A DNA stretch of 64,000 bases from Monomorium pharaonis (GCF_013373865.1 NC_050473.1:19941597-20005596), one strand, 5' to 3'; shown: positions 24,261-38,090, numbered from the stretch's first letter. Notes: generated by a model not told the origin, from the sequence alone. Numbers and translations are program-made.

Positions 24261-26774
24261 CTGAAGAAGGTCGACAAAAAAGACTCTTTTTAAATTTACT
24301 AGTTAAAAGTGTATTTTATGCCTAGAGTGTATGCTCAAAAGAAGTGTTGTGAAAAGTACATAAAGAGAAACTGAGAATTGAAACTGGTAACGCTGCAACA
24401 AAAACTTTAGTGCAATAAAATTTGTAATGAACTGACTGTGTATGAGGCGTTTTTATTAAAATTTTCTGCAAAGTTTATTAAGTACATTATTTTATGTTAT
24501 AACATTATAATATTATTCAACTTCTTAATTAGAATATATATATATATATTTAATTTTTTAAATTCTATACCATATATACACGGTATAGAATTAAAAAAAT
24601 TAAATAAATGCGTTTTATATTTGATTCATTTCACTAACCCTAATCCTACAGACTATCAAATAATTCGATATTCTACACAAGGGGTGTAATACATTCCAGT
24701 CATTTAAAGTGGTTATTACTCGAATGTTATCAAACATTTTGGTTCAAAAAAATTTTTCAACATTCTTTAAACTTCCAAAAATAATGTCTAAAAGTTATTT
24801 TGGAGCAATTTAAATTTTAAAACAGTACAAAAATTCATGTAGCTAAGCAAAAAACTAAAGTAAAAAACCAGTGGGGTTTATTTTATTTCAGGTGTAAAAT
24901 TAGGGTTAACTGTCTTTTAATAATTTCGATTCAGAAAGGGTGATATATCGGTAATAATTGACCTATTTTATATTTGAAATCAGATCAGTGAAATCTGATC
25001 GATTTGCAGTGCTATACTTATAACTATTCTCAAAATAGCATTCAGTTTACTTCCACTGATTTGCAGTAGTGTAGCTGTGATAATTAGTGACTATTCACTG
25101 TCTTTTAGTGATTTAGAGATACTTATAGAATTAGTATATTATATCATTGAAATCAATGTATTTATTTTATTGATTAATAACTTAAAAGTATATTATTGAA
25201 AGTCAGTGTATTTTCACTAATTGTAATTGTAGAAAGTATAATATTTGGTTCCTATTTACTATTTTTTTAATTTCGATCAAGAACTCTAACTAATTGGAAT
25301 CAGTATATTATCATTGAAAAAGTATGTACTTGATTATAGATATAGTTATACCACAAAGAGATCAGAGTATCTATTTTTCATCCACTATTTTTCAGTGGAT
25401 GATACATTGATTTTTCTGCATTTAAATTTAGAAAACTTATATTATGTATAAATCAACTATTGATATTTCAATATAAAACTGGAATGAACTCTTGCAGTCG
25501 TTTAATAAATAAATTTATAAATGAGATATATTATTAAAATGTACTTCATTTAGTGTCTGAAAAGGTTTTTGTTATTCGTTGAAATGTAAGGATAAAAATC
25601 TGATCATGATGACGATTAATTTGCAATTATCAATCAACGTCGAAGGGAAAAGTTGTTATAACAGTAACGCTATCGTCCTATTAATCACACTTATCTTTTT
25701 TCTTTTTGCTTTCCGATCTAATATCCTCGAAATCGCTCTGTAAATCGAAAGACGCGAATGTCTAAGCAATAGAAAATATCGCGTTTAATTAATTATGCCT
25801 GCCTGACGTAATCGCGGGGCTTTTTTGTCGCCCAGCCGTATATTTCTTTGCATGTAATCATGCGTTGAGTGACGTAAATGACTACACACAGCGTTTATTA
25901 CGTTGACTACCACGATTAATGAATGCGCGGATTTGCAGCTAATGAGATACGATATCACATTCCGCCGCGTAGCAAACACGATTCCGGGACGCAAAATACG
26001 CCCGTGTTGAATCGGTGTCAATATAATTTACATTAAGCATACCCCCGCGACAAAAATCATGATGCAAAAGAGGTAACGTGCGCTTCCTGTGCTGAATACA
26101 CGTTTAGCAGAACTGCAACGTACCCAACGAATATTACGAAGGTAGTTCGGCCATGCGGAAGGAACCATTTTGCCAAAGTATTGAAAGATTCAGCGGAATA
26201 CAGATCTGCAAATAATTTTGATCGACGAAATAATTGGAATTAAAGCTTGACGCAAAAGGTTTCGACGTTCGAATCAATTTAAACATCCTACGCAATTATT
26301 TTAATAGTCTGTTTAATTTATTTTCAGGTTTATATCCAGCTAAATTTTTAAAGACACTTGAGCAAAATTCTTCTTCCCGCGTGATGAATCCCGCTATATC
26401 TTCGTACAACTCGAGTGCAAATCTGTGTAGAAGACTCGACAGACTCGAATCACGTCAATTATATCGATACGTTTGAGATGTCTGCTGACACTTGCGTTTC
26501 CTCGGCGCGAAGTAATATTCGGTCGCGGTGATATTTGGTCAGACGTGTGCACGAGCGGGGCTGAAACGCGCCGCGATAATTAATCGAGAAACTCGTTAAT
26601 GAGGGTGGCTGAACGAAATTCCGCCGCACACGCCGAGGTGGAGATACATTGGCGCACCTCACTTTCGGAAATAATGAATGCGCGCGAATGTACCGAGACG
26701 CGCGATGTGGTCTCGTAACGAGAAAGCTGCACGTTACGTAAATGTGGGATTGCCCGTTGCAAAAGTTTGCAACG

Positions 26775-26777
<3 letters not shown>

Positions 26778-26836
<59 letters not shown>

Positions 26837-26851
26837 TTCTCTCTCCCTCTC
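26778..26851. repeat. (CT)n microsatellite
   Basis: About 74 bp of CT with few interruptions, within the 25.6-28.8 kb CpG-rich island; a second run lies at 27791-27809. Confidence 0.95.
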
Positions 26852-28137
26852 TTTTTTTCTCTGTAACGATCCCTGCGCCTAATTAATTTTTATCACCTGT
26901 TTATGCTCGAATTATCCGCCGACGGCCGCCATATAAAACATATAAGCGGCTTTGCATATTTATCAATTTCACCGTTGCATTATTTGTCGTTTCGATACAC
27001 TCGTGTGGGCGAAAATATTTTAACGCTGGGAGAAAAACGCGCTGCGCGCGGTGCAAATTTCCCCTTCCCCTTCCACCCCCCCTCGGGTTTCGATACGCGA
27101 GAAATGCACGCGGTGTTATTTTGGCTTTCACGCACACGTACAAAAAAGGGAAGCTCAACGTAACGTGACCGCGCTTAACATTTTGGAATCGCGCAGTTTT
27201 TATCGCTGGTCCCTTTCGCCGGGAGATTTGACGGTGATGGGAGAGGAGGGGGCGGGCGAAGAGGCTGACACAAATTAAAGTCTAAATTCGATTTGTGCCA
27301 CTTGCACGGGCATCATCGATTTATTTACGGCGAAACGTAAAAATAAATGGTATAATCGAAGCGTACCGTCGTACTATCAAGTTATAATCGCATTTCTACA
27401 ATCGATATCTGTGTCGTCGACTTTTTTTTCTCTGCTTACTTAGCTGACACTGTTCTATACTCGGCGCCCCTCGTACGTAATTCCTGCGATTCAGTTGCCA
27501 GTTGAAATCGCTGCCACGAGACCGCGTACTACAGCCAGGTCATTTACATACCCTCCCCTCCACCTCACGAGTACGTGATGGCGGACAATCGATGACATAA
27601 TTAAGGCCGCGCGCGGCTGCTGAATTTAATTTTCAGAAATTAACAGGAGATCCGCAAGGAGATCGGTTAATTATCGTGGAAAAAATTCGCCGGCACGTTT
27701 CCGTCTTTTGCCGGCGCGGACTGGGGTGGATCTGACCCGTTTTGCATATTGAGGATAGAAGAGAGCGTTACCCACCCTCCCTCCCTCCCACCTCTCTCTC
27801 TCTCTCTCTTTCTTTTACGCGCGAGCACACACCGATAATGCGAAACTCGGAAACGTCCGGCGCTCGGCCGTAAATCCGGTCGTAATAAACCCGCGCAATT
27901 AGAGCTCCTGTGTATATAAATTTTTTTTTACCTTAATTAAAACAGCACTTTCGCCCTTTATAGCGCGCGCAGGTCGCTGCGGTTTTACTGTCCGTCCCGG
28001 ATGGGACAGACGTGCATTTAAACGGGATGGTTTCCGGGGCGGGAGGGAGGAGGAGGGAATGGAGCAGAGGATGGAAGCGCAAATGTAAGGGGAGTGGTTG
28101 CAAAACTGAATTAATTTCCGTTTCGAACGGGAGGAAC

Positions 28138-28150
28138 GGGGGGGGGGGGG
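28138..28150. repeat. Poly-G run
   Basis: 13 consecutive G; with nearby G-rich DNA it could form a G-quadruplex. Confidence 0.9.
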
Positions 28151-30429
28151 TGGTGGTAGTAACGATCGTCAACTGCCAAAAATGAAAATCTTCGCTGACA
28201 CGCGAGCCTTTCGACGATTTAACAGTCGGCCGTGCCGATCGTGCGGGTGAACGTTTCACGGCGACGCCGCCGCTCGCATTAATCGGTCGTTACTCTAAAT
28301 TACTTATGGTTCGCATACAGCGCAGTGGCTCGCGTTCATGGCGGCAGCGGCGAGAATTTGCATTGCGACATTCGCATTATTATTCAGGGCGTTATTATGC
28401 GCGGGGAATTGCGCCGCAGGGGCGGCGATCGATATTCCCGTTCACTTAAAAACGAATCGTAGCGCGAAGTAGCGGTGACAGCCTTTGTGCCCCGAAACTT
28501 GAAACGCAATGTCAATGTCCCGGTCCGTTAGACGTTTTCGTTGAGGGAAATGTCAGCGATTGGACGTATAACTCAGCGGGGGCTGAGTGCCGGATCGGAA
28601 ATCGATTCAAGCGCACCCCATAATCCCGCCTACACAATTCAGATATTTACAGTCGGTCATTAATATCGCGCGCGAGTGTGTTTCGCATATTGAGTGCATA
28701 TTTTAAAGTGTCATAATGTCGAGCGCAGTTACTGTGATCGGAGCCACGATGTAGAGTTACTATATACGGCGTTGGGCTTCCTTCACGTGAAAATTCTGAA
28801 ATAGCGTAAATGCTTTTATTTAGACTTTATTTCTGGGTCGCTCGTACGTTATTTATGTTTGTGCTTTTATTTATATACTTTCTAGAATCGCGCTTCTATT
28901 ACCTACACGTACTCTTTATTTATATATGGAAACGCGCACATATTTATAATTAAATAATTTAAGTTCAGCTCCAGAATCAATAAATCAGTTGTCTGTCTCA
29001 GATACAGAAAAGAACCTTAACGAAAAAAGTCAAACCATTTAAATGCATTGGAAAATTGTATTCTCAATGTAAGAATCTTTCTCTTATTTTTCTAGTAATC
29101 TTCTTTAAAGGGAAGGCGTAAAGTTGACATCAAGAGGATCTTGTTAACTTCAAAGAGAATTCTTCTAAACGATAGATTAGTAGTTGGTTTTTTATTTTTA
29201 TAAAAATATATAAAATGAGATTTACTGAATTTACATTAGGACTAATTTTTTTTACAAATTTGGAAAAATGTAATTTTAAAAGATTAAACTTTGAAACAAA
29301 CTGTTCTTCGGCGATTATAAAAATTGAAAATAAATTGATAAAAATTAGAAGTGCTTTAAAACATGCATGTTGTGTGTATGAAAAAAAAAAAAGTATAATA
29401 GATACCAAATATTAAGTGAAACAACGCCAATTAAATATTTAGTTAATACAAATAAAAATAATTTTATTTTTTCCAAGTATTGTTTGGTACTACTGATAAA
29501 AATTATTTTAAGTTATACAAAACGTATATTTAATTGACATAATTTTACTCAGTAGTTGCTATTTTCAATTTCTTCAGTGTGAGACGCTTTTAAAGCATTT
29601 TTTATCTATTTTAATCTCATCCACTACTTAAATATGACGAATGTTCAGTGTTATGGGCACCAAACCAAATACTATTATACATTGCGTCGACTATATTAAA
29701 TTTTTACCATGTAACTGTTGCAAACATTAATAAAATAAAACACGGTCTGCATAAAATGTTATTTTCTAGAAGTTTGTTGGAAAAATATATTTTTAGTTTT
29801 AGATAATCTAGAAAAAAAAAAATTTCTATTCATTGAGAGTATGTGTTAAGAGACTTTACAAATATAGACCTTTTATTTCGAGCCTGCAACTTTTTTGTGT
29901 GGATTTTTTGTGCGCTTTTTTTGTCATACTTGTATCGCGACTCGCTAGACGAGAGAAAAATGGTGTCGCGCAAATCGTTCGTCTTAGCCTTGGACGTGCG
30001 TAATAATAAAAGATCGCGGCAACTAAGGGCAAAGAGAGCGGCGAGAAATAGCATCCCGGACGGCTTTAGGTGGCGAGGAAGGACGGACGAAGACGTATCG
30101 ATTATCTCGCTCGACTTTGCGCAAACGAGACCGCATCGCGCGGCGCGAAACGTGATCGAAGATAAAAGCACGCTTCGTTCCTAAGCGGAAAGAGGGAGTT
30201 CATGTCCTCGTCTGTGAAACTTTTTTTTCCCCGTCCTTCGAGGATAAAACTCTGGGGACAACTTAATCATCGCGAGGGGGTGGATCGCGCGAGCGGATAA
30301 ATGTTGGCTCTCCCTCCTGTCGACCGTGAATCTCTCCGCGAAAGGGAGGCCGGCACGACGTCAGGGATCGGATTGTCATTTCCTGAAACTTTTATGCGCG
30401 TTTGCTACAAATTTGACACTTATCATGTG

Positions 30430-31300
30430 ACAATTAAAGGTACAAATAATAGTAAACGTGACAGTTGTTTTTGTTAATTAAGGATCTGTGCGTTACGTTT
30501 TCTTTTAAAGCAACTACGACTTGTTAATAATACCGATAACGCACTTTATTAATACTGATAAAACATGATCTGCTTGGATAATGGAAAAAGTAAAGTACAT
30601 CGTTCATACATTCAGGACTTGTTTCTATAAAAATCAGATAAAAAGTTCTTTAAGTGAGAATAAAATTGTAATAATTCTTTTTACAAATTGCATAGATTAA
30701 ATAATGAAGTGTTATAGATAATATTAGATTATTTTATCTATTTGTAGCGTCCTAGAACTGTTTCATTTATATCTACTTTTTTCTCAGTCTTCTTACAATG
30801 CGGTTTTAGACATAAAATTGAGATGCATCGTAAATTGACATACTCGCCGAGAGAAGAAAATAAATTAGCGATAGTAAAAATTATACGGTACAAAATAAAA
30901 ACTTAAAAGATCTGTCTGTTAAGTTAATAATCTATATATATATTGTTGCGTTGTATGACGAATTTTACGAAACAACATCAGATATTTGTAAACTGACAAG
31001 CAACGTTTTATATAGAAAATAACAAGGCTTCTAGGTATCCTCATTAATTTTTAGTTATTTTGTACAGATAATTTTTAAACAGAAAAAAATGTAGCATTAT
31101 TGTCTATCACGTTGATTTTTTGAGTCTCATTTTGTCGGACGCTTATTTTTTTTTACAAAAAACTTAATTTTTGCAAAATTTAAAACAATATTATAGAAAC
31201 TGATTATCTGATAGAAGACACTTTCTAGTTTGTCTTCACGTTTTATTTTAGCTTCATTTAAGAAATGTCGTTAGAAAACGATATGTCGGTATCGACAACC
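30430..31300 (+). repeat. Dispersed repeat family B, copy 2
   Basis: Begins near GATAAAACATGATCTGCTT (about 30557) with upstream similarity to about 30430. Its 3' end (about 31205-31300) carries TGATAGAAGACACTTTCTAG, TTTTAGCTTC and TTTAAGAAAT, which recur at 37990-38045 just before the micro-exon. Confidence 0.5.
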
Positions 31301-32654
31301 TTCTACTACTTAATTCTTTAATTAATGTTTTTAATCAGCCAATAAGATTTATTAGATAAATTATAAATTAAATATTTTAGATCATAATTGTTAAAAAGAT
31401 GTCTGCAGCAATTTTTAATTATCTGACGGAAGTAGAAATGATGTATGTGTGTGTATGTTACATATAATCGGAAGTAGCATGTCCTGAGAATATGGTGGAA
31501 ATTTTGCCGGAAGCGGAAAGCAATTCCATTCTTCCGCGTCGTGACCGCTCGGCAAATCATCGACAAAACCAAGCGTTCTTCCTTCACGTCCTTTCCATCG
31601 TAACTCGTCCAACGTCCCATGTTCCGAGTTTCTCAGGTCATATTTTTGACAGGAATATTGCATTTTGCCAGAACAATGCAATATCGAAGTAAATTTCGTA
31701 CAAATTTACATAAGTTTGTTTTCGACGCAAGTTGTGTTTTATGTAAATAGAGCCGTGTATAGAGATATAGAAATAGAATCGTATCTCGCCTTTTCGAAAC
31801 TGTTCCGAAGGTTTAGAAGCAAGAAGGGAGAGGAATTTCGTTTTTTGCCGCTAAACATAAATCTGTAACTCGTATCGAAGCGCACTTTTAAACGGGAGCA
31901 TACGCATTTACGTATTTTTGACAGAAAAACCGATTAATTTAACGCCTGAGAGAACTAAGTTGTCGGCAACTTTTACGAAAAATATTTACATAATGCAATA
32001 TTTGACATCGCTTTAGCGCGCGCGGATACAAACGCGCGCTCGGTCGATTTAACTTTTTTTTAACTGCGATATAAAAACAGCTTTTTTCAAAGCTGTTGAC
32101 ATGTAGAACGGAAATGCACTGCAAATTACGTGACACCGCGCTCGTTACATTATTTTCAAATTCAGCGTCGGGATCGGGAAATGACGATGTCACGGTGGCA
32201 AGAAGCGCTTTAATCGATTAATCACTCAAGATACCCCACTTGCTGTTGCCGTGAACGCCTCGCCTCGCCTCGTCCTGGATGGCGCGCACACGACGACGCG
32301 TCGGAAGTTAAAAGGGTTAAACGTTAAGTTTCAACTTTATATAAAAGAAAAGAAAAATAAGGGAGAGAGATTATCGCACGTCAGTCGGCGGCGATATTTC
32401 CGCGTCGTTTCGTACCGGCTTTCCGGGCTCGTCGTCGCACGCGAAATCCGGAAATCGCGTATACGTACACCGAGCTCACGTCACTTTTATGCCTCCGGCG
32501 CGCGATAAAATAATAAACCGCATTTGCGGTATCGTGGCTGGTATGGTTGCCGCGTTTCGGAATGACGGCTCGTTTCGGCCGCCGGCGCGTATAACGAGGG
32601 GACTGAAAAACAGCCCGCGCACGGTTCCGTCCTACCCGCGCTGCGGCATTGCGT

Positions 32655-32688
32655 TGTCGTCGTCGTCGTCGTCGGCGTCGGCGTCGTC
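32655..32688. repeat. (GTC)n microsatellite
   Basis: GTC units with GGC interruptions in the 31.5-32.9 kb CpG-rich island. Confidence 0.9.
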
Positions 32689-33174
32689 AAACCGTATGCT
32701 GTAATAAACAGACCGGGAGGAACAGCAGGGGTGGGATGAGGAACGCAGCGAATTATTGCCACCCCGGCGAATCCTGCGGGACCATTTTCATGCGGACGTT
32801 TCCGCCGCGCCTCTCTCCGCGCGATTATAACGGCGCGTAAACGCGTCTCGCGGAAAGCACGACTCCGACGACGGGTGAGTTTTGTGAAATTATCAGAAAG
32901 AGATCGTGGAGTATTCCTCTTGTAATCGCAACGATGTACGTACTTCTCAATTTATCATCTACTTATTTTCCAACGCTTTTTAAGGGAATGCTGGTAGACG
33001 TCTGTTTTACTGGCGGGAAGACAGTAATGTTTGTATCGCAAAATCTTTTTATTTCTTTTATAAATTTGAAAATCCTTCTTTAGAATAAAAGTATACGCAT
33101 TATTAGCCTGTGTTGTGGAATTTATAGCAAAAACGGAAAAAATTGTTAATTCCCGGTATTTTTAGTCGAGTGTG

Positions 33175-33913
33175 CACCGACAGAAAAGATTTTCTGAACT
33201 TAATGGATTATTACTCGTCGATCTATCATAAAACAGGATTGATATAGCGTCAATTATATTTATCATTACAGAATATTTTATTCTTAAATGGAAAGTTTTT
33301 TAATCTAGAATAAAATAATTTTTGATGCTATCTTATTAATTTTCTTAGAATGATTTAGTGTGACAATCTTATGATATTCTAGATTTAAGAATAGACCGAT
33401 GTGAAGATTTTAATTTGAAAATTTGATTTTAATATTTTAACTTCATTACATCAATACTTATTAACACTAACACATTAACGTATGTATTGTAAGCCTCATT
33501 TTTCTCGAGTTCTTTTATATGTAGACTGACATATTTTTATCTAGTATATTATATGTGTCAATAGCGAAATCTTACTTCTTTCCACGCTCTTAGCGAGGAA
33601 GAAAGTAAGATTATTCGTTATTCATTAGATAGTGCATTTTTTGCCGAGAAAACACAAGAACGCCACGGTGGATAGTAAATAAAATATCATCTTAAGAATA
33701 AAATATATTCTAAACGTAAAAATATATACTGTAAGCTTAAATTTATATATATTACTTTTGTCTCAAGATAATAAGATCTTATTTAATTCGAGAAAGACGA
33801 ATAGAAATTTGTGATTTAATCTTAATTTTGTTTTATTTTTATGATACATGAGATTGTAATAAGGTTAAATATGTCAAGAATATTTTTTGTCAGAAATCCT
33901 TTCGGAGAGGATG
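33175..33913. mobile_element. Nested insertion inside the 33-kb element
   Basis: About 739 bp lie between halves that are contiguous in the copy at 17341-17880 (GAGTGTG|GTGTCTAG). Edges are CACCGACAGAAAAGATTTTC and, on the complement, CATCCTCTCCGAAAGGATTT, weakly similar. The flanking duplication is at most 2-3 bp (TG). It contains the repeat of 33490-33715. Class unknown. Confidence 0.6.
33490..33715 (+). repeat. Dispersed repeat D, forward copy
   Basis: About 225 bp matching the complement of 46010-46225. Positions 33681-33710 match 46014-46043 perfectly over 30 bp. Other shared blocks are CGAAATCTTAC, the CTCTT-GCGAG motif, GCCACG and GATGGATAGT/GGTGGATAGT. Confidence 0.75.
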
Positions 33914-34919
33914 GTGTCTAGAGCTGTCATATCGTAACAATATTTGCTTGGTGTAAAAGAACTACAGTTTGTACTTACAAAATTCGAATTTCGTATGTTT
34001 CGAAATTCGTATTCGAATGGGCTGGTAGACAACAGGGACAAACATTGTCGACTTTCAGAAATTAGATTTTGATGTCTAATTGCGACGAAATTGCACTATC
34101 AAAATTTAGGTTACATACGCGTGAAAAATCGGTAAGTAGAGCAATACGAAAAAATTTTTTTTTATTCTCAGTACAAAGTCCTATTTTAATTCTGGAAAAG
34201 GATTTCTACATCTAGAATGAAGAAAATGCATACGATCTTGTTAATGATGTGCACGAATGACTCTACATTATCGACCATGATCAAGTTTGAAAGGCACTTT
34301 AGTATCCCCTTAGCACTCTTCAAAAAATTCCATTATTAATTTTCATTTGGTTATGTAAACGCATTTTGCATGTAATTACCGTCCTGATGCTTTATGGCAT
34401 AATAAATGAGCTGGAACGGGAAAATAAATTAAAAACTGTTACTATATTGCTTGTCGCATTAAAACATAGTCTGGATCAGCGCGAATCGAATTACATTATC
34501 TACGAGTCTTGCATCGCAGTTCAGAATTCCGTTGATTGCTGAATCTCCTCCGGTAATACGTCGCATCCGCGTAAACGTTATTACAAATGCACCTGCAACG
34601 TTACAGTTGTATTGTAATATAAGAGTTAACAGCTGCGATGTATAATTTCCGTGACTATGAATTCCAATGTATTGACTATTAAATTCTCTCTCTTGCTCGA
34701 AATGCGGACACGATTCCACAATGCAGCTGCAAGTTAATATATTTTTCTGATGAAAACACAAGATCACATTTGCGTTATACCGTTTCTGTTGAAGAGAAAC
34801 AATTAAAAAATGAATTTTCTTCGCTATTCCACCTATTTATATATATTTTGTTATTTTTATTTTTACTATTTCTTTATAAAAAGAATAGTTATGCTAAAAT
34901 ATAGATTTAAAAAATATGA

Positions 34920-35190
34920 ATTATAATTGTGCAAAAAAAGAATTTTGTCAAAACAAAAATTTTGTACTGAACAATAATTTCGCTAAAGTATGATAAACTA
35001 AATATTTAGTAACATTGCAACCAAAAATTGGTTGTGTCAATCTAAACAAATTCGTGTGTTTTGCTTTCTCAATAATGCATTTATTTGGCATAAATAAAAA
35101 TACAGTAATGCCCACCAGATCTATATTTTATAAATATTTTATTTCAGTCCAAGTAAAAAAATAATTCTTTTTAATATGTTGGACCGTTAA
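34920..35190 (+). repeat. Dispersed repeat, copy 2 (pair with 1900-2180)
   Basis: Similar by eye to 1900-2180 over roughly 270 bp, including GGTTGTGTCAATC, ACAAATTC and TGCTTTCTCAATAAT blocks followed by a purine-rich stretch. It lies in intron 1, about 3 kb before the micro-exon. Probably an old transposon fragment. Confidence 0.5.
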
Positions 35191-36079
35191 AATATTTATA
35201 TTGGATGTTTAAGCTAGTTGCTAAAATGTCAAAATATTTTGCAGCAATATTATCATACTGAAATATAATTACCAATATTTTAATATACGTGCAATTGGGA
35301 GGTTTTTCTATAAAAACCAAATAAGTCTAAAAAATTAAATTTTCAAGAAACAAAAAATATTTTCATGTTGAAATCGTTAATTGTATAAATATAATAATTT
35401 TTCTTTGGATATATAACAAGTTATAAGTACAAAGTTGTAGATTTTAATTAATATTTTAAGGAATTATTTAAAAAAAATAAAATAAAAAACTCTTGACTTG
35501 AATTTGTTTGGTTTCCATAGGAAATCCTTCAATTATTATGATGGTTCAACATTTCTTTTTTACCTTCAGATCTAGCAAAGTTTTCAGATACTACAATAAA
35601 ATTGTTCTTTTCGTGTTCTCTTTTTTTAGATAGAGATGTATACAGAGATTTAATTAAACTTTACTTCAACTCTTCTCCTCAATTATTTGCTGAACTATAT
35701 CGATCGCAAAAGCACGTATGTATGGATGTGTGTACAATGTGTGTAGACATATGTACACGAGTGTGTTGAGCTCGGGTTCGCTAAACCCAAATGACTGTGT
35801 GGATCAGTCACCTTTGCGGAAGTCGCAGCGTTCACAGTGAAGGCTACGAAGACTGCTATCACCTCGCATGCACTTTATATTGTGCCGTATACCGTTTATT
35901 CTACCATAAAATCAATCTACGTTACCTATCTCTGGCTCTGATATCTCGTGCATAAAAATATTTTTTCAGATACAGTCAATGGTGAACAAAAATCTTTCTG
36001 ACAGAACAATCTTTTTTGAGGCTTTAAATTGCTAATGGAGATTTTAATAGAGTTTATCGCTTTAGTAGAAGTATTTCAC

Positions 36080-38090
36080 AATATTTATGGAAAGTTGTAT
36101 TAATACCGACATAGGCTGTCTATATAAAGTAACATCTCCTTATTTCTCGGAAACTAAATGTTGCATTACACTAATATAATAATATTAATAATGTAATAAT
36201 ACTGGTAATTCTGATAAAAACATAAGTTAATAATTCAGGAATTTAATTTTTATACAATTATGGTTTTTCTATGTAAAATCTGCTAAACACAAATTCAAAA
36301 GCGAGAATAAAATTTGTATGATTTTTTTTTGTAAATTATACATTTTAAATAATAGTGATCATATTATTGTTGGATTATTTTACATGTTTATAACTTTCTA
36401 AAATTATTCTGTTCTTTTTTTAATTTTTCTTATGATGTAATTTTAAACATAATATCGCTGTGTAACACAAAAACTGGTGCACTCCGTATGTCGTGTATAT
36501 TGTGATAATAAATGTGTTAGTATATATTTAACATATGACTTTTATGTAAGGTGTGAGTTGGTAGAAAATGCTACATTTAAGCTTTTTCTGAAATAACTAA
36601 TTATTTGAATGTTCTAATATCAATATAATTTTATCTTAATATAATATTCTTTATACAAATAAAGTAATTAAAGTTTCAATATTAAAGATTATTTTTAGAA
36701 AAAAATTATAAATTCTGCTAAATTACCATTTTTTCCAACGTATATGGGTAAAATATTATATTTTATGAGAGAAGATATTATAAGTATTTAAATAGTATGA
36801 CGTAATAGAAGGTTATATGTTTTGGTTATGTACAGTAAATAATTAAGTTTAAATTATGAAAAAACAAAAAATGTTAAAACATAAATAAACCACTTGAGAC
36901 TCAACTTATTCATATTTTCATATTTCACAAATTTAATATGTTTATAATTATATGAAGTACCTAAAATATTTTAATTTGTAAAAACATTTTCATGAATGTG
37001 TCAAACTCGTAAAATTATGTTTTGTATATACTGATATTTTATTCTGAAGTCTAGGAGATGTCATTGCAGCTTGTGATGATTTTTTTACACATATAATGAT
37101 TTTGTAAAATATAATTTATATAAATTATGTGACTGTCATGAAACATGACTCAAAACTGTTTAAAAGTTAACTTGTTTAAAAATAAGCATTAAATTACAGA
37201 GTTTAGCTATTAGATCATCAAATATTATATATAAAAATTATCACACGATTTACATTTTAAAAAATAAATTTTTGCTAATTTTTATTAGCAGCAGAATTGC
37301 TCTTTATAATTATAACTTTTTAATAGTTTAGTGTATACTTTTACACGGAGAAAGAATTTTATAGTAAAAATTACTATTTATGTGATAGTAGCTATGGACT
37401 ACAAAAAGAAATTTCAGACAATTATATAGTAAGTAGTGTAAACACTATAGTAATTTGATGAGAAAAATATAGTAAAAATTTTCAAAATTTTTTTATTGCT
37501 CTGCGCTTACTATTTACTATAATAATTTTTACTATAAAATTTCTTCCGTGTATGCAATCAGAATAACTTCTGGTTTATAATTAAAAAAAAAAAAAAAAAT
37601 AGAATTAAAGAATTTCTTTTCCCAACTGGCACCTTCTTCTCGATTTATCTTATTTAATTTTTAAATTGTTTGTTATTTTAGTAAACTGTTAATTTTTATC
37701 TTCTAGTGTCCAAATTGCTTTTATTTCATAATATTTAACTTAAATCTTTTAATTTTATAAAATTTGCAATTTAATATGTATAGAAATACATTTCGTTACT
37801 TACTTTATTATTAATTTATTAATTTTTATTAATATATAATTTTTATTAATTTTCCGTTTTGATTAATTCAATTATATTATGTTAGTTTTAGAGTTTAATT
37901 TCTCAGGTACTTGGTTTTTATTATGCTACAAAAATATTAATTATTATAAAATACGAAACAGTTTTTAAAAACTACCGTGTTATTTGATAGAAGACACTTT
38001 CTAATTTGTTTTATATTTTACTTTTAGCTTCTGTTTAAGAAATATAATTAAAAAACGAGGTGTTTTAGTATCCAGTGGTCTTCCTTTATC
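36080..38090 (+). repeat. Dispersed repeat family B, copy 3, ending near the micro-exon
   Basis: The left part (TTATTTCTCGGAAACTAAAT near 36140, GATAAAAACATAAGTT near 36217) resembles 16900-17040; the right part (TGATAGAAGACACTTTCTAA near 37987, TTTTAGCTTC, TTTAAGAAAT) resembles 31205-31300. The interior holds the CACGG MITE (37344-37550) and long AT-rich DNA that may be later insertion. Confidence 0.45.
37344..37550. mobile_element. MITE with CACGGARAAA termini and TA flanks
   Basis: A 207-bp element with inverted termini of about 34 bp (CACGGAGAAAGAATTTTATA on the left, CACGGAAGAAATTTTATAGT on the complement of the right), bounded by TA on both sides (37342-37343, 37551-37552). TA target duplication fits the Tc1/mariner superfamily. 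No coding capacity. It lies about 600 bp before the micro-exon acceptor. Confidence 0.8.

Larger units (their letters stand above)
33000..34330 (+). mobile_element. Family C element, copy 2, interrupted by a nested insertion
   Basis: The left part (33000-33174: GACGTCTGTTTTACTGGC, CGCAAAATCTTTTTATTTCT, GTATACGCATTATTAGCC) matches the left terminus of the element at 39049-39857. The body resumes at 33914 (GTGTCTAGAGCTGTC) and runs through GATGTGCACGAATGACTC to about 34330. The DNA between is absent from the other copies. Confidence 0.7.
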
